Shown here piece by piece: positions 52,021 through 64,000 of a stretch of DNA of 64,000 bases. The translations under genes and the position numbers were made by a program. The notes below the pieces were generated by a model. The model had not been told where the DNA came from, did not search any database, and saw only the letters and a program-made list of their open reading frames with translations. Within the stretch, counting starts at the first letter, position 1; each line of letters begins with the position of its first letter. The stretch spans positions 4,871,501 to 4,935,500 of the forward strand of contig CAXIWW010000817.1 of assembly GCA_964036315.1 (NCBI GenBank), read 5' to 3'. The stretch is from Acanthosepion esculentum. Lineage: Eukaryota > Mollusca > Cephalopoda > Sepiida > Sepiidae.

Positions 52021-52965
52021 CTGGACGTAGTTTATCTTTTTACATTAGACGCTCAAATATTCAGCAGAAACCAACAGATCAGAATCATGGCTGCTGGACG
52101 TAGTGTATCATCTTACACAAGACGCTCAAATATGGACGGGGAAGCCAACAGGTCAGAGGCCATGCTGCTTGACGTAGTTTATCTTTTTACATTAGACCCA
52201 CAAATATGCACCAGAAACCAAGAGATCAGAAACAGGGCTGCTGGACGTAGTGCATCATCTCACACAAGACGCTGAAATATGGACCGGAAGCCAACAGATC
52301 ACAGGCCATGCTGCTGCATGTAGTCTGAAATCTTACATTAGACGCTCAAATATGGTCCGGAAACCAACTGATCAGAGGCCATGCTGCTGGACGTAGTTTA
52401 TCACCTTGCACAAGACGCTCAAATATGGACCGGAAGCCAACAGGTCAGAGGCCATCCTGCTGGACTTAGTCTAAAATCTTACATTAGACGCTCAAATATG
52501 GACCGGAAACCAACAGATCAGAGGCCATGCTGCTGGACGTCATGTAATATCTTATATTAGAGGCTCAAATATGGATCGGAAACCAACAGATCAGAGGCCA
52601 TGCTGCTGGGCGTAGTTTATCTTTTTACATTAGACGCTCAAATTTGGAACGGAGGCGAACAGGTCAGAGGCCATGCTGCTGGACGTAGTTAATCTTTTTA
52701 CATTAGACGCTCAAATATTCACCAGACACCAAGAGATTAGAAACAGGGCTGCTGGACGTAGTGTATCATCTTACACAAGACGCACAAATATGGACCGGAA
52801 GCCAACAGGTCAGATGCCATGCTGCTGGACGTATTCTAAAACGTTACATTAGACGCTCAAATATGGACGGGAAACCAACAGATCAGAGGCGAAGCTGCTG
52901 GACGTAGTTTATCTATTTACATTAGACGCTCAAATATGTACAGAAACAAATAGATCAGAATCATG
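52021..52965 (+). repeat. Duplicated block in satellite D, copy 1 (partner 53831-54775)
   Basis: Constant offset of 1810 bp. Markers are aatattcagcagaaacc, atatggacggggaagcc, acattagacccacaaatatg, aatttggaacggagg and tacagaaacaaatagatc. The copies are nearly identical. Both lie in the part of the left palindrome arm that the right arm lacks. Confidence 0.88.
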
Positions 52966-53830
52966 TCTGCTGGACGTAGTGTATCATCTTACAAAAGATG
53001 CTCAAATATGGACCGGAAGCCAACAGGTCAGATGCCATGCTGCTGGACGTAGTTTATCTTTTTTCATTAGAAGCTCAAATATGTACCAGAAACCAAGGTA
53101 TCAGAATCATGACTGCTGGACACAATACGCTCAAATATGGACCGGAAGCCAACAGATCAGGGGCCATGCTGCTGGCCGTAGTTCATCTTTTTAAATTGGA
53201 CGCTCAACATATGCACCAGAAACCAACAGATCAGAATGATGGCTGCTGTACGTAGTGTATCATCTTACACAAGACGCTAATATATGGACCGGAAGCCATC
53301 AGGTCAGAGGCCATGCTGCTGAGCGTAGACTTAAATCTTACATTAGACGCTCAAATATGGACCGGAAACCAACAGATCAGAGGCCATGCTGCTGGACGTA
53401 GTTTATCTTTTTAAATTAGACGCTCAAAATATGCACCAGAAACCAACAGATCAGAATCATGGCTGCTGGACGTAGTGTATCATCTTACACAAGACGCTCA
53501 AATATGGACCGGAAGCCAACAGGTCAGAGGCCATGCTGCTGGACGTAGTCTAAAATCTTACATTAGACGCTCAAATATGGACCGGAAACCAACAGATCAG
53601 AGGCCATGCTGCTTGACGTAGTTTGTCTTTTTACATTAGACGCTCAAATATGCACCAGAAACCAAGATATCTGAAACAGTGCTGCTGGACGTAGTGTATT
53701 ATCTTACACAAGACACTCAAATATGAACCGGAAGCCAACAGGTCAGAAGCCATGCTGCTGGACGTAGTCTAAAATCTTACATTAGACGCTCAAATATGGA
53801 CCGGAAACCAACAGATGAGAGGCCATACTG

Positions 53831-54775
53831 CTGGATGTAGTTTTTCTTTTTACATCAGACGCTCAAATATTCAGCAGAAACCAACAGATCAGAATCATGG
53901 CTGCTGGACGTAGTGTATCATCTTACACAAGACGCTCAAATATGGACGGGGAAGCCAACAGGTCAGAGGCCATGCTGCTTGACGTAGTTTATCTTTTTAC
54001 ATTAGACCCACAAATATGCACCAGAAACCAAGAGATCAGAAACAGGGCTGCTGGACGTAGTGCATCATCTCACACAAGACGCTGAAATATGGACCGGAAG
54101 CCAACAGATCACAGGCCATGCTGCTGCATGTAGTCTGAAATCTTACATTAGACGCTCAAATATGGTCCGGAAACCAACTGATCAGAGGCCATGCTGCTGG
54201 ACGTAGTTTATCACCTTGCACAAGACGCTCAAATATGGACCGGAAGCCAACATGTCAGAGGCCATCCTGCTGGACGTAGTCTAAAATCTTACATTAGACG
54301 CTCAAATATGGACCGGAAACCAACAGATCAGAGGCCATGCTGCTGGACGTCATGTAATATCTTATATTAGAGGCTCAAATATGGATCGGAAACCAACAGA
54401 TCAGAGGCCATGCTGCTGGGCGTAGTTTATCTTTTTACATTAGACGCTCAAATTTGGAACGGAGGCCAACAGGTCAGAGGCCATGCTGCTGGACGTAGTT
54501 AATCTTTTTACATTAGACGCTCAAATATTCACCAGACACCAAGAGATTAGAAACAGGGCTGCTGGACGTAGTGTATCATCTTACACAAGACGCACAAATA
54601 TGGACCGGAAGCCAACAGGTCAGATGCCATGCTGCTGGACGTATTCTAAAACGTTACATTAGACGCTCAAATATGGACGGGAAACCAACAGATCAGAGGC
54701 GAAGCTGCTGGACGTAGTTTATCTATTTACATTAGACGCTCAAATATGTACAGAAACAAATAGATCAGAATCATG
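53831..54775 (+). repeat. Duplicated block in satellite D, copy 2 (partner 52021-52965)
   Basis: Second copy, 1810 bp downstream. It ends at aatcatg, after which copy 1 reads tctgctgg and copy 2 reads gctgcatg. Few differences were seen (for example gaggcgaacagg against gaggccaacagg), so the event is recent. Confidence 0.88.
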
Positions 54776-57700
54776 GCTGCATGACGTAGTGTATCATCTT
54801 ACACAAGACGCTCAAATATGGACCGGAATCAAAAATGTCTGAGGCCATGATGCTGGACGTAGTTTATCATTTTACATTAGACGTTCAAATATGCACCAGA
54901 AACCAAGAGATCAGAAACAGGGCTGCTGGACGTAGTGTATCATCTTACACAAGACGCTCAAATATGGACCGGAAGCTAAAAGATCATATGCCATGCTTCT
55001 TGACGTATTCTAAAATCTAACATTAGACGCTCAAACATGGACTGGAAACCAACATATCAGAGGCCATGCTGCTGGAGGTAGTTTATCTATTTACATTAGA
55101 CGCTCAAATATGTACAGAAACCAACAGATCAGAATAATGTCTGCTGGACGTAGTGTATCATCTTACACAAGGCGCTCAAATATGGACCGGAAGCCAACAG
55201 GTCAGAGTCCATGCAGCTGAATGTAGTCCAAAATCTTACATTAGACTCTCAAATATGGTCCTGAAGCCAAGTGATCAGAGGCCATGCTGCTGGGCGTAGT
55301 TTATCTATTTACATTAGACGTTCAAATATGCACCAGAAACCAACAGATCAGAATCATGGCTGCTGGACGTAGTGTATCATCTTACACAAGACGCTCAAAT
55401 ATAGACCGGAAGCCTACAGGTCAGAGGCCATGCTGCTGGACGTAGTCTAAAATCTTACATTAGACGCTAAAATATGGAACGGAAACCAACAGATCTGCGG
55501 CCATGCTGCTGGACGTAGTTTATCTTTTTACATTAGACGCTCAAATATGCACCAGAAACCAAGAGATCAGAATTATGGCTGCTGGACGTAGTGTATCATC
55601 TTACACAAGACGCTCAAATATGGACCGGAAACCAACAGGTCAGAGGCCATGCTGCTGAACGTAGTCTAAAATCTTACTTTAGACGCTCAAATATGGACCG
55701 GAAACCAACAGATCAGAGGCCATGCTGCTGGACGTAGTTTATATTTTTACATTAGAAGCTCAAATATGTACCAGAAACCAACAGATCAGAATTATGGCTG
55801 CTGGACGTAGTGTATCATCTTACACAAGACGCTCAAATATGGACCGGAAGCCAACAGGTCAGAGGCCATGCTGCTGGACGTAGTCTAAAATCTTACATTA
55901 GACGCTCAAATATGGACGGGAAACCAACAGATCAGAGGCCATGCTGCTGGACGTAGTTTATATTTCTACATTAGACGCTCAAATATGCACCAGAAAGCAA
56001 GAGATCTGAAACAGGGCTGCTGGACGTAGTGTATCATCTTACACAAGACGCTCAAATATTGACCGGAAGTTAACAGGTCAGAGGCCATGCTGCTGGACGT
56101 AGTCTAAAATCTTACATTAGACGCTCAAATATGGACCGGAAAAAAACAGATCAGAGGCCATGCTGCTGGGCGTAGTTTATCTTTTTACATTAGACGTTCA
56201 AATAAGCACCAGAAACAAGATATCAGAAACAGTCCTGCTGGACGTAGTGTATAATCTTACACAAGAAGCTCAAATATGGACCGGAAGCCAACAGGTCAGA
56301 GGCAATGCTGCTGGACGTAGTCTAAAATCTTACATTAGATGCACAAATATGGACGGGAAACCAACAGATCAGATGCCATGCTGCTGGACGTAGTTTATCT
56401 TTTTAAATTAGAAGCTCAAATATGTACCAGAAACCAAGAGATCAGAATCATGGCTGCTGGACGTAGTTTATCAGCTTACACACGACGCTCAAATATGGAC
56501 CGGAAGCTAACAGGTCAGAGGCCATGCTGCTGGACCTATTCTGAAATCTTACATTAGACGCTCAAATATGGACCGAAAACAAACAGATCAGAGGCCGTGC
56601 TGCCGGACGTAGTTTATATTTTTACATTAGAAGCTCAAATATGTACCAGAAACCAAGAGATCAGAATCATTGCTGCTGGACGTAGTGTATCATCTTACAC
56701 AAGACGCTCAAATATGGACCGGAAACCAACAGATCAGAGGCAATGCTGCTGCATGTAGTCTAAAATCTTACATTAGACGCTCAAATATGGACCGGAAACC
56801 AACAGATCAGAGGCCATGCTACTGAACGTAGTTTATATTTCTACATTAGATGCTCAAATATGCACCAGAAAGCAAGAGATCAGAAACAGGGCTGCTGGAC
56901 GTAGTGTATCATCTTACACAAGACGCTCAAATATGGACCGGAAGCTAACAGGTCAGAGGCCATGCTGCTGGGCGTAGTCTAAAATCTTACATTAGAAGCT
57001 CAAATATGCACCGAAAACCAACAGATCAGAGGCCATGCTGCTGGACGTAGTTTATCTTTTTATATTAGACGCTCAAATATGCACCAGAAACCACCAGATC
57101 AGAAACAGGGCTGCTGGACGTAGTGTATCATCTTACAGAAGACGCTCAAATATGGACCGGAAGCCAACAGGTCAGAGGCCATGCTGCTGGACGTAGTCTA
57201 AAATCTTACATTAGACGCACAAATATGGAAGGGAAACCAATAGATCAGATGCCATGCTGCTGGAGGTAGTTTATCTTTTTACATTAGAAGCTCAAATATG
57301 TACCAGAAACAAACAGATCAGAATCATGGCTGCTGGACGTAGTGTATGACCTTACACAAGACGCTCAAATATGGACCGGAAGCCAACAGCTCAGAGACCA
57401 TTCTGCTGGAGGGAGTCTAAAATCTTACATTAGACGCTCAAATATGGTCCGGAAACCAACAGATCAGAGGCTGTGCTGCTGGTCGTAGTTTACCTTTTTA
57501 CATTAGACGCTCAAAATATGGACCGGAAACAAACAGATCAGAGGCCATGCTGCTGGTCGTAGTTTATCTTTTTACATTAGACGTTCAAATATGCACCAGA
57601 AACCAACAGATCAGAATCATGGCTGCTGGACGTAGTGTATCATCTTACACAAGACGCTCAAATATGGACCGGAAACAAACAGATCAGAGGCCATGCTGCG

Positions 57701-58592
57701 GGACGTAGTTTATCTTTTTACATTAGTCGCTCATATATGCACCAGAAACCAAGAGATCAGAAACAGGGATGCTAGACGTAGTGTATCATCTCACACAAGA
57801 CGCTCAAATGTGAACCGGATCAGAGGCCATGCTGCTGGACGTAGTTTATCTTTTTATATTAGACGCTCATATATGCACCAGAAACCAAGAGATCAGAAAC
57901 AGGGCTGCTGGACGTAGTGTATCATCTTACACGAGACTCTCAAATATGGACCGGATGCCAACAGGTCGGAGGTCATGCTGCTGGACGTAGTCTAATATCT
58001 TAAAATAGACGCTCAAATATGGACCGGAAGCCAACAGATCAGAAGCTATGCTGCTGGACGTAGTTTATCTTTTTACATTAGACGCTCAAATATGCACCAG
58101 AAACCAACAGATCAGAACCATGGCCGGTGGACTTAGTGTATCATCTTACACAAGACGCTCAAATTTGGACCGGAAGCCAACAGGTCAGAGGCCAACCTGC
58201 TGGACGTAGTTTATCATCTTATATTAGACGCTCAAATATGCACCAGAAACCAAGATATCAGAAACAGGGCTGCTGGACGTAGTGTATCATCTTGCACAAG
58301 ACGCTCAAATATGGACCGGAAGCCAACAGGTCAGATGCCATGCTGTTCGACGAACTCTAAAATCTTACATTAGACGCTCATATATGGACCGGAAACCAAC
58401 AGATCAAAGGCCATGCTGCTGGACGTAGTTTAAGTTTTTACATTAGACGCTCAAATATGCACCAGAATCCAACAGATCAGAATCATGGCTGCTGTACGTA
58501 CTGTATCATCTTACACCAGAGGCTAAAATATGTACCGGAAGCCAACATGAGAGAGGCCATGCTGCTGGACGTCATGTAAAATCTTACAGTAG

Positions 58593-58840
58593 ACGCTCAA
58601 ATATGGACCGGAAACCAACAGATAAGAGGCCATGCTGCTGGAAGTAGTTTATCTTTTTAAATTAGACGCTCAAATATGCACCAGAAACCAAGAGATCAGA
58701 AACAGTGCTGCTGGACGAAGTGTATCATCTTGCATAAGACACTCAAGTATGGACCGGAAGCCAAGAGGTCAGAGGCCATGCTGCTGGGCGTAGTCTAAAA
58801 TCTTACATTAGACGCTCAAATATGGACCTGAACTGAGCGG
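58593..58840 (+). other. Spacer at the centre of the giant palindrome
   Basis: This is 248 bp of plus-oriented D sequence (about 3.4 monomers) between cttacagtag (58583-58592) and its reverse complement ctactgtaag (58841-58850). It ends in the non-canonical string ctgaactgagcgg immediately before the orientation switch. A single-strand foldback would place it in the loop. Confidence 0.88.
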
Positions 58841-61800
58841 CTACTGTAAGATTTTACATGACGTCCAGCAGCATGGCCTCTGTCATGTTGGCTTCCGGTA
58901 CATATTTTAGCCTCTGGTGTAAGATGATACAGTACGTACAGCAGCCATGATTCTGATCTGTTGGATTCTGGTGCATATTTGAGCGTCTAATGTAAAAAAT
59001 TAAACTACGTCCAGCAGCATGGCCTTTGATCTGTTGGTTTCCGGTCCATATATGAGCGTCTAATGTAAGATTTTAGAGTACGTCGAACAGCATGGCATCT
59101 GACCTGTTGGCTTCCGGTCCATATTTGAGCGTCTTGTGCAAGATGATACACTACGTCCAGCAGCCCTGTTTCTGATATCTTGGTTTCTGGTGCATATTTG
59201 AGCGTCTAATATAAAAAGATAAACTACGTCCAGGAGGTTGGCCTCTGACCTTTTGGCTTCCGGTCCAAATTTGAGCGTCTTGTGTAAGATGATACACTAA
59301 GTCCACCAGCCATGGTTCTGATCTGTTGGTTTCTGGTGCATATTTGAGCGTCTGATGTAAAAAGATAAACTACGTCCAGCAGCATGGCCTCTGATCTGTT
59401 GGCTTCCGGTCTATATTTGAGCCCCTAATGTAAGATATTACATGACATCCAGCAGCATGGCCTCTGACCTGTTGTCTTCCGGTCCATATTTGAGCGTCTT
59501 GTGTGAGATGATACACTACGTCTAGCATCCCTGTTTCTGATCTCTTGGTTTCTGGTGCATATATGAGCGACTAATGTAAAAAGATAAACTACGGCCAGCA
59601 GCATGGCCTCAGATCTGTTTGTTTCCGGTCCATATTTGAGCGTTTTGTGTAAGATGATACACTACGTCCAGCAGCCATGATTCTGATCTGTTGGTTTCTG
59701 GTGCATATTTGAGCGTCTAATGTAAAAAGATAAACTACGACCAGCAGCATGGCCTCTGATCTGTTGGTTTCCGGTACATATTTTGAGCGTCTAATGTAAA
59801 AATGTAAACTACGACCAGCAGCACAGCCTCTGATCTGTTGGTTTCCGGACCATATTTGAGCGTCTAATGTAAGATTTTAGACTCCCTCCAGCAGCATGGT
59901 CTCTGAGCTGTTGGCTTCCGGTCCATATTTGAGCGTCTTGTGTAAGGTGATACACTACGTCCAGCAGACATGATTCTGATCTGTTGGTTTCTGGTACATA
60001 TTTGAGCTTCTAATGTAAAAAGATAAACTACCTCCAGCAGCATGGCATCTGATCTATTGGTTTCCCGTCCATATTTGTGCGTCTAATGTAAGATTTTAGA
60101 CTACGCCCAGCAGCATGGCCTCTGACCTGTTGGCTTCCGGTCCTTATTTGAGCGTCTTGTGTAAGATGATACACTACGTCCAGCAGCCCTGTTTCAGATC
60201 TGTTGGTGTCTGGTGCATATTTGAGCGTCTAATTTAAAAAGATAAACTACGTCCAGCAGCATGGCCTCTGACCTGTTGGTTTCCGGTCCATATTTGAGCG
60301 TCTAATGTAAGATTTTAGACTACATGCAGCAGCATTGCCTGTGATCTGTTGGCTTCCGGTCCATATTTGAGCGTCTTGTGTAAGATGATACACTACGTCC
60401 AGCAGCCATGATTCTGATCTGTTGGTTTCAGGTACATATTTGAGATTCTAATGTAAAAATATAAACTACGTCCGGCAGCATGGCCTCTGATCTGTTGGTT
60501 TCCGGTGCATATTTGAGCGTCTAATGTAAGATTTTAGACTACGCCCAGCAGCATGGCCTCTGACCTCTTAGCTTCCGGTCCATAATTGAGCGTCTTGTGT
60601 AAGATGATACACTTGGTGTCAGCAGCCCTGTTTCTGATCTCTTGCTTTCAGGTGCATATTTGAGCATCTAAAGTAGAAATATAAACTACGTCCAGCAGCA
60701 TGGCCTCTGACCTGTTGGCTTCCGGTCCATATTTGAGCGTCTTGTGTAAGATGATACACTACGTCCAGCAGCCCTGTTTCTGATCTGTTGGTGTCTGGTG
60801 CATATTTGAGCGTCTAATGTAGAAATATAAACTACGTTCAGCAGCATGGCCTCTGATCTGTTAGTTTCCGGTCCATATTTGAGCGTCTAATGTAAGATTT
60901 TAGACTACATGCAGCAGCATTGCCTCTGATCTGTTGGCTTCCGGACCATATTTGAGCGTCTTGTGTAAGATGATACACTACGTCCAGCAGCAATGATTCT
61001 AATCTCTTGGTTTCTGGTACATATTTGAGCTTCTAATGCAAAAATATAAACTACGTCCGGCAGCATGGCCTCTGATCTGTAGGTTTCCGGTCCATATTTG
61101 TGCGTCTAATGTAAGATTTCAGAATACGCCCAGCAGCATGGCCTCTGACCTGTTAGCTCCCGGTCCATATATGAGCGTCGTGTGTAAGCTGATAAACTAA
61201 GTCCAGCAGACATGATTCTGTTCTCTTGGTTTCTGGTACATATTTGAGCGTCTTGTGTAAGATGATACACTACGTCCAGCAGCCATGATTATGATCTCTT
61301 GGTTTCTGGTGTATATTTGAGCGTCTAATGTAAAAAGATAAATTACGTCCAGCAGCATGGCATCTGATCTGTTGGTTTCCCGTCCATATTTGTGCATCTA
61401 ATGTAAGATTTTAGACTACGTCCAGCAGCATTGCCTCTGACCTGTTGGCTTCCGGTCCATATTTGAGCTTCTTGTGTAAGATGATACACTACGACCAGCA
61501 GCCCTGTTTCTGATATCTTGTTTCTGGTGCTTATTTGAGCGTCTACTGTAAAAAGATAAACTACGTGCAGCAGCATGGCCTCTGATCTGTTGGTTTCCGG
61601 TCCATATTTGAGCGTCTAATGTAAGTTTTTTGACTACGTCCTGCAGCATGGCCTCTGACCTGTTGCCTTCCGGTCCATATTCGAGAGTCTTGTGTAAGAT
61701 TATACTGTACGTCCAGCAACCATGATTCTGATCTGTTGGTTTCTGGTGCATATTTGAGCGTCTAATGTAAAAAGATAAACTACGTCCAGCTGAATGGACT

Positions 61801-62102
61801 CTGATCTGTTGGTTCCCGGTCCATATATGAGCGTGTATTATTAGATTTTATACTACGTCCAGCAGTATGGCCTCCGAACTGTTGGCTTCCGTTCCATATT
61901 TGAGTGTCTTGTGTAAGATGATACAATACGTCCAGCAGCCATGATTCTGATCTCTTGGTTTCTGGTGCATATTTGAGCGTCTAATGTAAAAAGATAAACT
62001 ACGTCCAGCAGCATGGCCTCTGATATGTTGGTTTCCGGTCCATATTTGAGCGTCCAATGTAAGATTTTAGACTACGTCAGGCAGCATGGCCTCTGATCTG
62101 CT
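58841..62102 (-). repeat. Satellite D array 3, inverted orientation
   Basis: About 45 monomers in reverse orientation. Variants are matched one by one with array 2, for example ccaggaggttggcc with ggccaacctgctgg (about 58190) and gtcgtgtgtaagctgat with its complement near 56470. From about 61620 to 61735 the match to the neighbouring part of the left arm is lost. It resumes near 61740 with the far end of array 2 (about 51375). Confidence 0.94.
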
Positions 62103-63612
62103 GGTGTCCAATTGTCGGGAATTTCTTACCATATCCATAATTACAAAAGTTTTTTCGACACATTGAATAGATTCGAAGCCAAATTCAAAGGTATGGGGAC
62201 TTGTGTTAGCTCATTTGCGGAAATTGTCATGCGGACCTAAACTGGGTAATCAGTCATATTTAACTTGTTTATAAATTTTTCCAGTAAAAGAAATATTTTC
62301 AAAATGGGTATCAAATTGTGTGCAATTATTTGACTTGTCTATGTATACAGGGATTTTTCATTTACTCAGATAGTAAAAAGTACTGCTTTCACCATGTGCG
62401 CGGTATGTCGTCTGACAATTTACAGCGTCCGAATTCCAGTGTGCAAAATAAGACTGCAATTCTAATTTTGCATTTTTATAGAATCCACAAAATATTGCTG
62501 TCCAATTTTCCTGAATATCTTGCCTTATTCATAATTACAAATGTTTTTTCGACACCTTGATTAGAGTCGAGTCGAAATTCAAAGGTATGGGGATTTGTGT
62601 TAGCTCATTTGCGGAAATTGTCATGCGGCCCTAAACTGGGAAATCTGTCATATTTCACTTGTTTATAACTTTTTCCAGTAAAAGAAATATTTTCAAAATG
62701 GGTATCAAATTGTGTGCAATTATTTGATTTGTCTATGTTTACAGGGATTTTTCATTTGCTCAGATAGTAAAAAGTACAGCTTTCACCAGGTGCACGGTAT
62801 GTCGTCTGACAATTTACAGCGTCCGACTTCCTGTGTGCACAATAAGACTGCATTTCTAATTTTGCCTTTTTATAGAATCCACAAAAAATTGGTGTCCAAT
62901 TGTCGAAAATTTCTTGCCTTATCTATAATTCCAAAAGTTTTTTCGACACCTTGATTAGAGTCGACACGAAATTCAACGGTATGGGGACTTGGGTTAGCTC
63001 ATTTGAGGAAATTGTCATGCGGCCCAAAACTGGGAAATCAGTCATATTTCACTTGTTTATAACTTCTTTCCAGTAAAAGAAATATTTTCAAAATGGGAAT
63101 CAAATTGTGTGCAATTATTTGATTAGTCTATGTATACAGGGATTTTTCATTTGCTCAGATAGTAAAAAGTACAGCATTCACCATGTGCCCGGTATGTCGT
63201 CTGACAATTTACAGCGTCCGAATTCCAGTGTGCACAATAAGAATACATTTGTAATTTTTCCTTTTTATACAATCCACAAAATATTGCTGTCCAATTGTCG
63301 AGAATTTCTTGCCTTATCCATAATTACAAAAGTTTTTTCGACACCTTGATTAGAGTCGAGTCGAAATTTTTTCGACACCTTGAATAGAGTCGAGTTCTAA
63401 TTCAACGGTATGGGGACTTGTGTTATCTCATTTGCGGAAATTGTAAGGCGGACCTAAACTGGGAAATCAGTCATATTTCACTTGTTTATAACTTTTTTCC
63501 AGTAAAAGAAATATTTTTACTATCTGAGCAAATGAAAAATCCCTGTAAATATAGACAAATCAAATAATTGCACACAATTTGATCTACATAAATTGACCAA
63601 ATGAAAAATCCC
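62103..63612 (-). repeat. Satellite C array 4, inverted orientation
   Basis: This mirrors 49146-51050 but is 1510 bp long instead of 1905 bp, a difference of 395 bp, one monomer. It includes the mirrored short internal duplication (about 63355-63390) and the plus-oriented scrap with the 9-bp filler tacataaat near 63590. Plus-strand frames of about 80 codons recur at 62318, 62712 and 63107, one per monomer. Confidence 0.92.
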
Positions 63613-64000
63613 TTACAAGCAATCTCAGGCTGCTACAAAACGGCATTTCCTGGCTCTTTTGTGAAAACTGCCTTACAAGCAATCTCAGGCTGATACAAGA
63701 CCACACCTGCTGGCTCTTCTGTGAAAACTACGCAAAATCAATCTCAGGCTGCTACAATCCGAATACGCCTCGCTCTTTTGTGACACCTGCCTTACAAGCA
63801 ATCTCAGGCTGCTACGATCCCATTTCTCCTGGCTTTTTGTGGAAAGTGCCTTACACGCAAACATAGGATTCTACGAGCCGGTTCTCCTGGGAGATTTGTG
63901 AAAATTGCCTTACAAGCAATCTCATTCTTCTACAAGCCTACACCTGGTGGCACTTTTAAGACAACTGCATTACAAGCAATCTCAGGCTGCTAAAAAATCG
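63613..64000 (+). repeat. Satellite B array 4 (cut by the window end)
   Basis: About 6.5 B monomers in plus orientation. They are the mirror of 48758-49145 with no length change (all positions sum to 112758) and resemble 29250-29900. The array continues past the window. Confidence 0.94.

Larger units (their letters stand above)
51051..58840 (+). repeat. Satellite D array 2, plus orientation
   Basis: About 106 monomers of the 73-bp family with the same three alternating variants as array 1. It starts at agcagatcagaggccatgct, directly after C. Its last 248 bp (58593-58840) are the palindrome spacer. About 4.8 kb of it (roughly 51370-56165) corresponds to only about 0.2 kb in the mirrored array 58841-62102. 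Confidence 0.95.
48758..64000. repeat. Giant imperfect palindrome (inverted duplication of B-C-D), open at the window end
   Basis: The left arm 48758-58592 and right arm 58841-64000 are reverse complements, interrupted by indels. Matched points are 58592/58841 at the centre, 51050/62103 at the D/C junction, 49146/63612 at the C/B junction and 48758/64000 at the window edge. Both arms carry the same family junctions and the same private variants. In spots compared by eye they differ by about 1-2%. The right arm is shorter by 4280 bp within D and 395 bp within C. The right edge is cut by the window, so the full length is unknown. Confidence 0.93.

Noticed and set aside
58593..58840. Palindrome spacer as a transposon or promoter element
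   Set aside because: It is ordinary plus-oriented satellite D apart from the last dozen bases. No terminal repeats, target-site duplication or coding capacity are visible.
48758..64000. Palindrome as a pure sequencing or assembly foldback artefact
   Set aside because: The arms differ by 4280 bp and 395 bp indels and by scattered substitutions, and a 248-bp asymmetric spacer lies between them. A single-molecule foldback would give equal arms. Not fully excluded without reads.

Overview
This window is eukaryotic satellite DNA from end to end. I find no protein-coding gene, RNA gene, transposon with terminal structures, telomeric array or CRISPR array. Every base I examined belongs to one of four unrelated tandem-repeat families, called A to D here. 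I do not recognise any of them by name, so I cannot name the organism. Kilobase arrays with higher-order structure and nested inversions suggest heterochromatin (pericentromere, subtelomere, or a sex or B chromosome). That placement is inference.

Families. A is GC-rich (about 64% in the consensus). Its units come in two sizes, 42-43 bp and 31-32 bp, which differ by one 11-bp cassette. B is a 60-bp monomer. C is an AT-rich 395-bp monomer. D is a 73-bp monomer in three variants that usually alternate, giving a 219-bp trimeric higher-order repeat.

Layout (orientation relative to my arbitrary consensus): A 1-9859; B(-) 9860-10244; C(+) 10245-10563, one partial unit; D(+) 10564-27877; C(+) 27878-29243; B(+) 29244-34897; A 34898-46933; B(+) 46934-47192; B(-) 47193-49145; C 49146-51050, (+) except for an inverted 5' scrap; D(+) 51051-58840; D(-) 58841-62102; C(-) 62103-63612; B(+) 63613-64000. 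The families meet at abrupt junctions with no unique DNA between them.

The main structure is a giant imperfect palindrome covering at least 48758-64000. It is centred on a 248-bp D spacer (58593-58840) and runs off the right end of the window. The arms match closely wherever compared by eye, including the same family junctions, but the right arm is shorter by about 4280 bp of D and 395 bp of C, the latter one monomer length. A second, much smaller inverted repeat (187-bp arms, 72-bp loop) lies just inside the A/B boundary at 46934-47379. The 12-kb A block at 34898-46933 appears to interrupt a B array. It contains a 4392-bp tandem duplication (36552-40943 and 40944-45335) in which I saw only one dinucleotide difference. 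Several further kilobase-scale duplications occur within A, B and D.

The many long open frames in A, on both strands, arise because its unit has no stop codon in any of the six frames. They are not evidence of genes.
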